From Silurus meridionalis (Eukaryota > Chordata > Actinopteri > Siluriformes > Siluridae): a stretch of 64,000 nt of DNA. A program made the position numbers and the translations under genes. Location of the stretch: assembly GCF_014805685.1 (NCBI RefSeq), contig NC_060892.1, forward strand, positions 15,010,990 to 15,074,989. Reading direction: 5' to 3'. Below the pieces are notes generated by a model, which saw only the letters and a program-made list of their open reading frames with translations, was not told the DNA's origin and made no database searches. Positions 1 through 54,606 of the stretch are shown in pieces (within the stretch, counting starts at the first letter, position 1; each line of letters begins with the position of its first letter).

Positions 1-1804
1 GTATTAAATTCTTCCAAACATCTCTTCCTGCAAGGAGCCGGGAGTTGAGGGATTAGTTTCAGATGAACTGGAAAAGAAACAGAAATAGCAGATAGCTTGC
101 TCTCGAATTGTTTTCACATCTCATCGCCTCGCTTAATACAGACAAAGGGAGGTCCAGCACAAAAAGTGCTGACATACGACAGCCAGTGGCGGTGCCAGTA
201 CTTGTTTATGAGATGTGTATGTAATGACCTCGATGCTTAAAAATGAGCACACACACATGCACAGCCCAAGAGAGAAAAGATCTGCTCCTCGTTTTTTTGT
301 CTTATCAGCCTCCTTGTCAGACATGTCAATGTCGTAATCGAGCATAATAGCTCATTAGTGTAAATAGATGGACTGCGCTTTTGTCTATGTTTGAGAAACG
401 CGGCGCATTCCTGCACACACTCGTAGCGAGGTCAAGGCGTTATGGGATCCACATGGGGTCCTGGATGCCGGCGTGATTTTCTGGCTTGTTTTTTTGCACA
501 ACAGACGACATGTTTTGTTCGTTCCTCTGTTGTCAGTGCGCTGGTTTCACTAACTAAAACAGTGCACGCTATAGTTACATAAGCGTACGGGCTGTACATT
601 AGATCAGAGGTGAAATAATATTCGCCACAGGGGAGGGAAAATTTTTGCTAATAGACTTCTCTAAAAATTCAAGCCCATGTGTTTCTATGAACAAGTTATA
701 CCCACATGTGCACTAAATCAGCTGGATATTTATGCACAGGCATATGTGAAGCTGTTGGAGCTCTATAATCTATTTCCAGATAGAGGCGAAGCAAAAGGCA
801 CAACCCTGTCAATCAGCACTCAGCACTAAATGATCAGATACAGTGCTTAAAAGCTTGAGGGAAACCCATTTGTCAGTGAAGGGCTTTTTGTCTTGTCTCC
901 TAACACTTTGAGATGAGCTGGTGTTATCTGGAAACGATGATGCCTGCTCTGCTCATTGTCCGTTTTCTCTGTTTAGGAACTGCTGCATTAGTGTCTACAT
1001 GCTTGTTCCTGTGACTCCTGCATTCCTGAATCAGCACTGAGCTTCTGTTTATAAGTCCTTTACATGCTATGAATATTCATGAGTAACACAACTCTGTATT
1101 AGGGGCAGCACATCTGCTGGTGGGGTCAGCTCAGGTTTCTTTTTTTGCAAATGAGCGAATAATGCTGTCGAATTAATCATTCCTGGTGCATGGCATCAGC
1201 CAGCTTCAGTCTTTACAATATTCAACTGTTGCTGTTCAAGCAGTCCATAAATGAAGAGCTTTAATAACCACAAGGCCTAGATAACAAACATGCTAATAAG
1301 TATAATTGTAGTATTTAGAGTAGAGTCTTGTTTGGATTTGGACTGGTGCGTGGGTGAAGGCTATAGTAATGGACCAAATTTTGGGATAGGATGTTGAGCA
1401 ACACAAGCAGAGGCTCTGCAGGGGAGACAAGAGTGCAAAAGCATCCTGGCATCCAAGCCATTTCCTGCACAGTGACAGATGACTTAGCTATGAGACTTGG
1501 AAAAACGTTGGAATCCGTTACTTAATGCTGTGCATGTGGGTGGTGTTCTGCAAGCAGTCTTTTTTGCTGTTTTAAATCTAGTATCCTTAAACGTTTATTG
1601 GCTTGTTGGAAGAAGAAAAAAAAAGTTTTCGATTTCTGAACAGTTGTGATTCGCACTGTAATTCATGTTCAGCCCTTTGAAATAGGGTCTGTCAGAAGTC
1701 CTGGTCATTGTAGTCATATGACAAATACAACAGCTCAAACATCACCTACTTGAGGCAAAAAAGAAGTCCAAAAGATTGACAGACAGGAGTTGACAGCCAA
1801 TCAG

Positions 1805-1825
1805 GAGGGAGGGAGGGAGGAAGGA

Positions 1826-1864
<39 letters not shown>

Positions 1865-1867
1865 GAG
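1805..1867. repeat. GGA/GA simple repeat
   Basis: Short GGGA units followed by a nearly pure GA dinucleotide array. Confidence 0.95.
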
Positions 1868-2385
1868 TCAATTTAATATTTAAATAAATAAATTTTTAAA
1901 TGTAGATTATGGAGCTCTTTTTGTTTCTGCTTTTATTTGTTTTTGAAATAGCCCGCTAGTGATTAACATTTCCTGTTCATCATTAACTCGGTTTATATCC
2001 TGTCACTTGAGTCATTTTGCTTGGTTCTGCCTATATGTATTTGTGTTTTAGCAAATCATAACAAAATGATCTGCAGTGCAATCGAGGTGACAGTTTTTGT
2101 TCTTTACATTGACCAGCACCGTTCTCCTGGTCTCTTCAAGAACTGTGACACACTTTATTTTTTATTATCATTATGTATCAGTAAAAATGAGGTAACAGCA
2201 GCACACGATTAAATCCTCAGATACTTGAGCCACATCCCAAACTGCATACTAGCAAAACTCTTATTCAGTACAGCATTACAGGACTCAGCATTCAGCTCTG
2301 AGTTTAATCCTCTCGTGGACACGCGGCGTCGATCATCCCATCGTGTAGTCTGTCAACAATAACTGCGTTCTACACCTCTTAAGTG

Positions 2386-2463
2386 CAATCCAGCGTAAAA
2401 ACATGCCAAATCAAACATGCGGATGGTCCGCTGTGGCGACCCCTAACGGTAGAAGCCAAAAGA
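2386..2463 (+). mobile_element. SINE 3' fragment (shares LINE tail)
   Basis: Matches the 3' half of the SINE at 8165-8385 (reverse strand there): CAGCGTAAAAACATG, then GGATGGTCCGCTGTGGCGAC and CCCTAACGGTAGAAGCC. It is 5' truncated. Confidence 0.7.
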
Positions 2464-2521
2464 ATGTATTTATAATAAATAAAAAAAAGCAATAATTGTA
2501 AGAAATATATATACACACACA

Positions 2522-2960
2522 CAGTGGTGTACACACATTTCTTATTTTTCAGATCATCAAACTGATTTAAATATTAGTAAAAGATAACACAAGTGAACAC
2601 AACATGCAGTTTTTAAATAAAGGTTTTTATTATTGAGGGAAAACTAAATCCAAAAGTACATCACCCTCTGTGACCTCTTGTTAAAACTGTACTTTATCAC
2701 ACCTGAGTAAAATTTCTCTAGCCACACCCAGGCCCGATTACTGTCACACCTGTTCTCAATCGAGAAATCTCTTAAATATGACCTGCCTGACAAAATGAAG
2801 TAGACCAAAAGATCCTTAAAAGCTAGACATCATGCCCAGATCCAAAGAAATTCAGAAACAAATGAGACTATCAGTCTGTAAAAGGTTATAAAGGCATTTA
2901 TGCAGACATGCAAAAAAATAAGAAATCAGGAAGGGGGCAAACACTTTTTTACACCACTGT
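2522..2960. mobile_element. internally deleted Tc1/mariner-like element (MITE-like)
   Basis: Begins CAGTGGTGTACACA and ends ACACCACTGT, i.e. inverted termini, with a TA after the right end. Inside are only sub-terminal sequences typical of a common fish Tc1 family (AGATAACACAAGTGAACACA near the left, AAGAAATCAGGAAGGGGGCA near the right) and no transposase. The match to the family is from memory. Confidence 0.7.
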
Positions 2961-2970
2961 ATATATGTAA

Positions 2971-2989
2971 GTGTGTGTGTGTGTGTGTG

Positions 2990-3035
<46 letters not shown>
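2971..3035. repeat. TG dinucleotide repeat
   Basis: A TG array interrupted once by TTTT, immediately right of the Tc1-like element. Confidence 0.95.
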
Positions 3036-3036
<1 letters not shown>

Positions 3037-3049
3037 AAAACATATATTC

Positions 3050-3453
3050 ATTGCCCGTCCAAAACAAGTGTCACACACTAATATTTTGTTGGACCGTCTT
3101 TGTCACTGCATTGTCATCTTGGAATATGCTGTGCCATCAAGAAGAAAAAATCCATTAATGGAAAATCCTGGTCAGTCAGTATATTCAGGTAGTCAGCTGA
3201 TCTCATTGTTGGGGCACATAACGTTGCTGAACCCAGATCATAGCACTGCCCCCACAGGCTTGTACAGTAGGCACTCAGCATGATGGGTTCATCCACCTCT
3301 CTTCTTACCCTGATGTGCCTATCACTCTGGAACAGGGTAAGTCTAGACTAATCAGACCACATGACATTCTTCCATTGCTCCAGAGTCCAATCTTTAGTCT
3401 CCCTACCAAATTGAAGTTTTATATTTCGATTAGCCTCACTGATAAGTGGTCTC
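3050..3453 (-). mobile_element. Tc1-like transposon relic, transposase on minus strand
   Basis: Starts with a terminal-repeat sequence (CCCGTCCAAAACAAGTGTCA) and then carries minus-strand transposase remnants, including [20 protein letters not shown] and the F-L-F/SDESRF-like region. It is nearly identical over about 300 nt to the relic at 11091-11861, but a larger internal deletion removes the sequence between the terminal repeat and 3107. It cannot encode a working enzyme. Confidence 0.8.
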
Positions 3454-3960
3454 TAGATGATGTAGGTGCACAGTTGTGGTGGTAGTGTAGAGGTAAAATG
3501 GTTTTCACCCTCCATATGTAAAATGTCTCTCTCTCTGTAATGCCACGTGTTGTTATATTGCGTTTTTGTACAGTATTGATGGTTTCTATAATTGCGACGT
3601 GATAGTGGTGTATTAAGAGGTGAATAAAGTTGGGTAGGTCCCCACTGGAGCCCCAGGTACCAAATGATATATTTATATATGTTCCATTTTAGAATTAAAA
3701 AGGGTAAAAAAGTTTTATTTTCAAAACAAACATATTTTGAATTCCGGCTCTTTAAATGTGCATTAAAAATACTTGTGTAGATACGAATGTGTAGGAAAAA
3801 AAAAAAGGAATTATTCATTAAGCCTTTGTAATGCTCACACTTATTTTTTTAAACGTGTCCCTTCAATAATCTCTCAAAAACAGTAGTTTAAACGCTATCC
3901 AAATTTTGATACAGTTATTATTATAACCAACAGATGAACTTATCAGTGTGGAATGACCCA

Positions 3961-3990
3961 AATCAAGGTCAAGGTCACAGTAAGGTCAAA
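3961..3990 (+). promoter_or_regulatory. three AGGTCA half-sites (DR0 + DR5)
   Basis: AGGTCA occurs at 3966-3971, 3972-3977 and 3983-3988, giving a direct repeat with spacing 0 followed by one with spacing 5. DR5 is the classical retinoic-acid-receptor arrangement, and TCAAGGTCA also fits ERR/SF-1 monomers. Function is unknown. Confidence 0.3.
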
Positions 3991-6723
3991 TGTTTGAAAT
4001 AGTTATTTGTCAGTAACTTCCTCTGTGTCTTAAACACGCTTTGAGAGTATTTTTGATGAACGAATTAGGACTAGACTAGCTATTCTTAGACAGAATAGTG
4101 ATTAAAAGCTTTAAGAAAAAGCACTCAGGAATCCATTTTTTAATCTTCTCTCATTCCATTCGCTGTTTAATTTTAAAATCCTTTCACAGCATTCACTTAC
4201 TGAGATAATATCTCTCTCTCTTTCTGTCTGTCCGTGTGCGTGAACACAGAGACAGCGTACTGGGAAGCTGTGATACAGATCATTCCTATTGCAAACTATT
4301 TGACTTTTTGTAGCAACAGGTAAACAGGTAAACCTCACGCAGCACCATCAGCCCTGGTCTTTCACTTATTCATGCTGGCTGAACAAACAATTGCGGATGA
4401 CTGGATGTTATTCACCAGTTCACTGAGCAAATATTGCAGGCGAACAAATATACAGGAAAGCTTTGCACAGGCTTGTCATGAAGCACCTGGTTTTTAGAGG
4501 TCATTGTGCTATTTTTGCACCCCGGCACACGTATTTCTCTTCACACCCACGCAAATCTTTTTCTCAGAACCTCGAAAGAGTGTGAAGTAATGCGGTAAAG
4601 CAGCAGTACAGGAAGCTGATCCGTCTTTATTTCCCAGCCTTAGTGTGTACAAAAGTCAACGGGCCAGAGGGAAGTGGGTCACATGGTGTAATGCATGTTG
4701 AGAAGCGCACACACACACTCGCGCAGACAGTTCTGTAGGAGCACGTACTCTATGGACTCAAAGCAACCTGACTCATGGACACATGAGCTCGTCCTGCATT
4801 CCTGTGTAGCTGAGTAAAAGCATCATACGTGCTGCAGCTCACAGGAAACAATAGTTTTTTTATAATCTGCACTTTAGTTCCTAACTGCTAAGGCGTGGTG
4901 TCTCGATTATGCACGTTTACTGTAGCGTTTACTGTTTGTCTGTTTGGCTATCTATTCCTGGACTTGCATATTTTTTTTTATTTCTTTTAAGAATTTCTAA
5001 ATTTGCATGCTGATTTTTTTTACCCTCGTCCTGTTTGAAGCAGGATGAATTTAATAACCTGGATGTTTTCTGGCCAGTGGAGTGTCACGGTATGCTGATT
5101 GGTTCAATTCAGCCCTTTATTAAAGCCATGTCTTGAGCATCAAAGGCGAATCAGTGTCCAACATTAACTGTCCAATCTGGTCTAATTCACATCGGAGTGT
5201 TTTGATCGGTTCCTAATATAACCTCTAACCAGCAGCAGAAACTCTGACTCTCTCTGATTTCCCATAAAGCATCGTGGTGTTAATTATTGAGAAATTGTTG
5301 ATCTAAAAGTTCATGTTGGCGGATTGTAAAACAAGTTCACTCTTGTCATCTATTGCATGACTGTTCTGCATAATTGGGCTCTTGATTTTCTGCTTTAGCT
5401 TTTTTTTTTTTTTTTTACTTCTTTCATATTTTTTTTTCTAGTTATGCTTTGTTTCATTAATAACGACTACTAGCTGTTTTCCTGTTTAAGATTCCTCTTC
5501 TACTTTCTCTTCCTTCTCCTTCTCTTCTTCTTCTTCCTCTTCTGATTATCAGCCAAAATTTCTGAATATAGCATGTACTAAGTGCAAAGAGTTTTTCTAC
5601 CTGATTTATTGAATCATGGTGTTCCTGTTCCAGAAGCTTAAGATGGCCAAAATGACTACTAACTTCCATAAAAAAATTCCACATCCGTAAAACTCTCTTT
5701 AGGCTTCAAGCCATTGCAGCTCATAAGGATGTATTTTTGGATGTACTGATCAGACGTACGCTTTGCTGTAACAATTCATTAAAAAAAAACTTCCATATAT
5801 ACACTTACATGTAAATACATCTGAGTTCACTTGTAAAAAAAAAATACCAACATTCTTTTATTTCATTTTCTAGAAATTTTACAGCATTGCAACCGATTCA
5901 AAGCACTGATACTGGAGACGACTTCTTAAAATGTTAAACATCTCATCACTGAAAATGTGGCCTTTTCAAAGTTTACTCCTCAATGATAAAACTATGATAT
6001 ACGGACAGCAATAAAATGACCACATGAGGTACGGGTTTCTAGCGGGTCATTTCTACGAACCCAGATGTTTCGACGGTCACTCAGAATCACAATAAATCCT
6101 CAAGCAGGCGTCCAGCATGCTTTTTTTTTTTTAATGATTTTATTTTCTTTTTCATCCTGAAAATGCTTTCCCAGGTCCATTTTTTAAAGGAATTTTTTTC
6201 CCTGAAAAATATTTAATATCAGCAAGCAACAGGAGTCAAAAACATTCTTATTTTTCCTAACGTGAGATAACATCTGCAAAGAAACTCACAGAAGTGTGTA
6301 TATGAACTGCGCTAAAATGATCAGACAGGTGCTGAGTTTTTGTATTTTTTTTTGTGGAAAAACAGCAGGTACTTCGACCTGTAATTATCTCTGAGGACAG
6401 AGAAAAATACAGACGTGGCCAATTCGAGTGGAAATAAAATCACACAGGGCTCCTGTGATATAGGAAATGATCCTCGAACATGATGTCTTTCTAATCCTCT
6501 CTGAATAGGGCTTTAGTATTGATTTTTATTGTTACAAAAAAGAAAAGAAAAGAATATTTTATTTGAACAAGTGGATTCATATAAACCTGTGTTTTTGTAG
6601 CTGTACTTCCGTCAGCTTCTATTAAAAAAAATTATCAGCACTTTTCAACCAATCAGATTAAAGCTTTTATCCCGTTTGAAGCACTATCTGAATGGGATTA
6701 GATGTAAACACGGTGCTGGGGTT

Positions 6724-7683
6724 AGGGCTGCAACTAACGATTATTTCGAATTAATCAGTTAATTAATTAATTAATTTATATTATTTGCTTATTATAACTA
6801 TTCAAGCCACATATTGAGTTTAACTATATATAATTTTGACATTTTAAATATATACTTATACTCATTTTAAAGCTTTATTTACTCATGCTTTTTTTATTTT
6901 TTTATTTTTTTATTTTTTTTATTTATTTTTTTTTTTTACAGAAACATTTGTGCATGCAAGGTGTAAATTGTGTAAATTAAGATTTGCAATGTTTTTAATG
7001 ATGATTGCAGATGACAAGTTGACAACCATGCATAAAAAAATAGACATTTTGCTCAGTTTTGAATTTAAGTTTTGTATGATATTTAAATGATATATGCATA
7101 AATTAAATAAACAAACGCAGTAAATCACGTTTAAAAATAAAGAAGTTACTGTTGTAGTAGGCAAAAATGCTATAAAAACAGAATGGAACGGAGAAATGCT
7201 AACAGACCTGCTAAAAATAAAAAATATGCATTGGTGTACAAATGCATAAGCATTTGCTGAAAACCACAACAGTGACTAAAAATGTAATCGATGACTGCTG
7301 CTGTTATTTGCTGCTTTTAGATTTAATTGAATCCATCACGATGTCGCGAGCGAGCTGATTGCGCAACCTGATGCTCGCGAGGCACGACGGAACACATCCA
7401 GTGCAACTGTCACAAAGTTACAAACAGTTTACACAATAGCACTTCAATCATCTGTACTATTTTCTATTAATACAAATACTAGAAAATACTATTTGTAGGA
7501 TTATACAGTTTCTGCTTCCAGTGCTGATGTTTCACCTTCATCCGTGACACCAGTGTGTTTTCTGTTTTTGTGTTCGTTTACCGTCACGCTAAACTGTAAC
7601 TTGAGCAGCCCCACTAATCGATAACGGCATTCGTTGACAATAAATTTCATTATCAATTTTATCGATTAGTTGTTGCAGCCCTG
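6724..7683. mobile_element. non-autonomous hAT-like element
   Basis: The ends are inverted: GGGCTGCAACTAACGATTAT at the left, and ATCGATTAGTTGTTGCAGCC plus CTG at the right. This is the signature of an abundant fish hAT-like family. The 0.96 kb interior is AT-rich with no transposase. Confidence 0.7.
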
Positions 7684-8164
7684 CCTGGAGTAAATGCTCC
7701 TTTTAAAGGACACTGTATTTCAGGCTGGATTAGCTGTCAGTGTTTTTGTCCTTCTCTTAGAAGAAGAAAAAAAAATAAATAAAAAATTTTATGATGTTTT
7801 TTCCTCAAACTCATTGCTCATATAAAAGATTTCGTTCCTGTTTAAATACGCAATATTTCATTTGCAGCTGCTGCCTCACGTTGGGGGAAAAAGTATACAT
7901 TTGGGTGCTGTTACATGGCGTATTTAATCGAGTGTTCCTCCTCATACAATAAACACTTTCCAAAGCTTTTACTTTAGAATAAAATCCAGTGTCTCTGCAA
8001 ACGTATGGAAGTTGTGAATGAAGCATGATCATGGATCACATGATACGAATGTACAAGTTCATAGAAAACACTGGGACAATGCACGATATTCACCCCTGAG
8101 AAACGTAAAAAGAAAAAATATATAATCAGGTAAACTGATCCAATCCGACTAAGGCTACTGTTTC

Positions 8165-8385
8165 TTTCTTTCTTTCGGCTTCTCCCATTAGGGGTCGCCA
8201 CAGCGGATCATCCGTTTTCATGATCCGCATGTTGGATTTGGCACATGTTTTTACGCTGGATGCCCTTCCTAACGCAACCCTCCCCATTTATCCAGGTTTG
8301 GGACCGACACTAAGAGTGCACTCGCTTGTGCAACCCTAATAGCTGGGGTTGGTTTCCTGACCGGGAATCGAACCCGGGCCACATT
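8165..8385 (-). mobile_element. tRNA-derived SINE with LINE-type 3' tail
   Basis: On the minus strand the element starts with a tRNA T-arm/B box (GGGTTCGATTCCCGG, 8362-8380). It continues through CCAGCGTAAAAACATGTGCC and ends CTGTGGCGACCCCTAATGGG, AGAAGCCGAAAGAAAGAAAG. The last part equals the 3' end of the LINE at 9585-9835, so the SINE probably borrows that LINE's machinery. Confidence 0.8.
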
Positions 8386-8433
8386 TTTAATTGTTTGAAA
8401 TTGACAAACAAATGAATGTGTAAAAGCAGTGAA

Positions 8434-8565
8434 AAAGCGTGAAGGCTGTAATCGCTAAGCTGCCACTACAGGGCCCTTGAGCAAGGCACTTAACCCTCAA
8501 CTGCTCAGTTGTGTAAGTGCGATCATTAATAAGTCACTCTGGATACGATGCCTTAATTCCATAAA
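8434..8565 (+). mobile_element. SINE fragment (V-SINE-like core)
   Basis: Contains CCCTTGAGCAAGGCACTTAA then CCCTCAACTGCTCAGTTGTG and a decayed AAGTCACTCTGGATACGATG, the conserved core of a common fish SINE. The tRNA head is missing. Confidence 0.65.
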
Positions 8566-9584
8566 TGTGAATGGATGCATGCAAGAATCAAATTTGATTG
8601 TTGTTTAAATCCAAGTCTAATTTTGCATTCAGCAGTTTCTGGGATTCTAAAAAGGTTCCAGAGTTTATCAGCTTAAAGAATTATACAAATTGTAGGATAG
8701 TTGATTATCAATGGATATACAAACTGCTATTCTTCAGCTGTGAAACATTCTTTTTTCTCTCTCTGGAATTCATATAAACAGTGCTGTGCGTTATATAACA
8801 GCCTTGTAAGACACTTAGAGGAAAATCTGTTGCACACTTGGTCTATGGGGGGTGTTGTGGGGGGTTGCGGAGGGGGGAATCAGTGGCTTTCATGGCTTTC
8901 ATGTTCTTCACTTCTGTTTTGCGTTTGTTTCTTTCCTTACATTCCAGTCTTGTAGCTTTTTTTTTTTTTTTTTTTAAAGGAAGACATTTTTTGTTTCCTT
9001 TGTAAAAAAGGGTGTTTCCGACAGCACAAGGCCACTTAAAAAATGCTCCATGCCTAAAATACAAATCAAGCAGATCTTACCAGTTTTGACATCTTTGTGT
9101 CAAGAAATATCAATCGTTACATAATTGTGAAGACTTTTCCATTTCCTGGATGATGCTCCTTATTGATGTTGTAGTAAATCCAGCTATTTGTCACAGGCGT
9201 TCTATCTCCAGATGCTTTTTCTTCCACAGATTATTTACTTATTTGTTCAACTGCTATTTATGTTGCTCTTCTGTTTAAAGAACCTGAAGATGCATTGTGA
9301 TCTTTTTACACCATGATTCTTGACTCACCGATATTTGCAGGCATTTGTGTTTCTCGTAGTTTTCTAAATGGACACTTTTATTATCAGTTTCATTTTCTTA
9401 GTACATTTTAAATCATCTCTAAAAAGATCATTTATTATATCGTCCACAGTTTTGTAAACGTCAGCGAAACTCGATATCAAGAAATTCAACAAGAATGTTT
9501 TAGTTTTTTTCCACGTTTGGTATTTATTCAGTATAGTTGTAAATGAGTTTATTAGAGGGACAGCGCATGTAGGACGTTTTGGAG

Positions 9585-9835
9585 ACAAGATGAGGGAGGT
9601 GAGATTGAGATGGTTTGGACATGTGCAGAGGAGGGACATGGGGTATATCGGTAGGAGAATGCTGAGGATGGAGAAATCAGGAAGGAGGAAAAGAGGAAGA
9701 CCAAGGAGGAGGTTTATGGATGTGGTGAGGGAAGACATGCATGTAGTTGTGTTGAAAGAGGCAGATGTAGAGGACAGAGGGGTATGGAGACGGATGATCC
9801 TCTGTGGCGACCCCTAATGGGAGAAGCCGGAAGAT
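9585..9835 (+). mobile_element. LINE ORF2 C-terminal end and 3' tail
   Basis: An open frame (9590-9817) encodes MREVRLRWFGHVQRRDMGYI, then GRRKRGRPRRRFMDVVREDM and CGDP. This RL-WFGHV-RR...GR-RRGRP-RR--DV--ED pattern marks the C-terminal end of a non-LTR retrotransposon polyprotein. The stop is followed by the tail CTGTGGCGACCCCTAATGGG. Everything 5' of this is missing (5' truncation, usual for LINEs). The family is not assigned. Confidence 0.8.
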
Positions 9836-10449
9836 AATTGAAAGATTGCTGTAGTGAAACGTTCAGCGATTTGTGAATAACATTAATGTCCATCTGCCAA
9901 AAAGCAAATTTGTATGTAATTCCTCAGTATCTGTCGTGATACATGTGTCTTCTGACAATGTTATTGTAATACAAATATTTACTTTTTTCCGTAAATGTAG
10001 AGAATCTTAATGAATAAAAACTTAAGCATGTTTACGTTATTTTATACTTAGCGATTTGTCATAATCAGCACACATTTACAGTATGTTTATTAATGATTGT
10101 CTTTTTCTGTGGTACATATTAGGATAAAATTAGATATTAATACAGAGTATTGTGTTTATTTCGCACATTTCCATCAACATTGTGTCAAAAGTTCATGAAC
10201 ATGTTGTTACTTTGTTGATTGTATCTTTTATTTTTTTTTATACGAACAAGTGAGTCATAGAAAAGTTTATATAAGTGCATGTGGAAGCACAGTGAGCTAA
10301 TGCACAGTGTTCCTGCCAGAACTCTGATAAGGCCAAGAATTGTTAGGAAGTGTGAGTGTAGTTATAGTACAAAAATATTTTTTTCTTTTTAATAATGTGC
10401 CCCACTGCGTTGTTTTAACAGGAATATTTTCGTGTGCCTAATATCAGAT

Positions 10450-10517
<68 letters not shown>
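10450..10517. repeat. TA dinucleotide repeat
   Basis: About 33 TA units, ending 44 nt before the acceptor of the first visible sbf2 exon. Confidence 0.95.
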
Positions 10518-10520
<3 letters not shown>

Positions 10521-10561
10521 TTTTCTCGTTAGTCATCCACTCTTTTTATCTCTGTCCACAG

Positions 10562-53425
<42,864 letters not shown>

Positions 53426-54435
53426 AGCCCCCAAAGACCTTCACCTTCATCACCACCGTCTCCTTCCCTGAAGGGAGACTCACTGTGGATTAGTAGGAGC
53501 ATAGCGAAGCCCTCAGTGCCTGTCGACGAGCGGTGTGAGATACCAGAGGAACACACTCTCACTTTATCACTACAAAGTGTGCACTCAGGCTGCAGAGTCA
53601 CTGCCACACTAACCCTTAACGGAACTGAGCTTTTCCCGCTTGAACACTCCTGAGCTCAAAAAGTCTTACAAAACAGTAACACTAAAACTCAAAGTGGAAT
53701 CGATGGAATATATATTAGGATAAGATTTTGCTGCTTAAGATGCAAAAGAAGCGGCAAAAAAAGAAAAAGATTCAAAGATGCACAATTAGAAGAAGCCAGT
53801 TTATTTGCACTTACTTCTTTGATATGCACTCCTAAAATATATAGATTTGCTAACAGATAAAAAGCATAACTTTATGTACACAAACATTTGTGTTTATACA
53901 TGCATTCACTACAAAAACATTACTTTGCACACTAAAACAAATATCCATTTTTCTATTTAAGTCATTGATGTTTTATGCTATTTTTAATACATGAATGTCT
54001 CCATACATAACAGGTCGTGTTTTTGTGATGTAAATTATTATAATTTTGTATCTTTTAAAGAGTAGCATGTATGTTAATGGATGTTTCTCGTTGTTGTTTT
54101 TTTGTGGGTTTTTTTTTTTTTTTTGTAATTTGTATACCATAGTAAGAGTGCTCTGGCTTTAACATTTAACCGATATGATGCTACAATACACTTTTGTCTC
54201 TCTCTTTTTTTTTTTTTTTTTTTTTTTTTGGGGGACATACTGACCAAAAAAAAGTGCTTTCTCACGGTCAGCTTGTTTATAAGACAGGAAGAGAAGTGCA
54301 CTCGATTTCTCTGTTCTCATCATCGAGCTCTGTGTGTGCAGAAGGACTCAGTTCTGTATCTGTGGACCACTACGCAGTAGCTTTGGGTTAGGTTTGTGAT
54401 TTTGTACATTTAATAAAAAACAAAACTGAAGTTGC
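53426..54435 (+). other. sbf2: sbf2 3' UTR
   Basis: About 1 kb of non-coding sequence from the stop codon to the likely cleavage region 15-25 nt after the AATAAA at 54412. It is AT-rich with several T runs (54109-54124, 54206-54230). The end point is inferred from the signal. Confidence 0.7.
54412..54417 (+). promoter_or_regulatory. polyadenylation signal AATAAA
   Basis: The first canonical AATAAA after the stop codon, in TTTAATAAAAAA. A long TA array begins about 115 nt later. Confidence 0.7.
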
Positions 54436-54528
54436 TTAGGAATTCACAGCTGTCTGTGCCTGTACCTGAAAAGGACTTCACTAAGCTCATGTACTACATT
54501 TTGTGATGCCACTAATGTTTCTATTCGG

Positions 54529-54530
<2 letters not shown>

Positions 54531-54598
<68 letters not shown>
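54531..54598. repeat. AT repeat downstream of the sbf2 poly(A) signal
   Basis: About 34 AT units followed by a run of T. Confidence 0.95.

Positions 54599-54606
<8 letters not shown>

Larger units (their letters stand above)
1..10561 (+). other. sbf2 intron (3' part), no exon seen
   Basis: The 10.5 kb before the first visible exon shows no reading frame resembling the missing N-terminal DENN or SBF2 sequence. It carries a GA tract (1805-1867), SINE pieces (2386-2463, 8165-8385, 8434-8565), two Tc1-like relics (2522-2960, 3050-3453), a hAT-like element (6724-7683) and a LINE 3' end (9585-9835). The acceptor at 10561 lies about 44 nt after a long TA repeat. Confidence 0.75.

Noticed and set aside
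8360..8382. tRNA-like B box suggesting a tRNA gene
   Set aside because: Only the T-arm part is present. It is joined to a SINE body and LINE-type tail, with no full cloverleaf.
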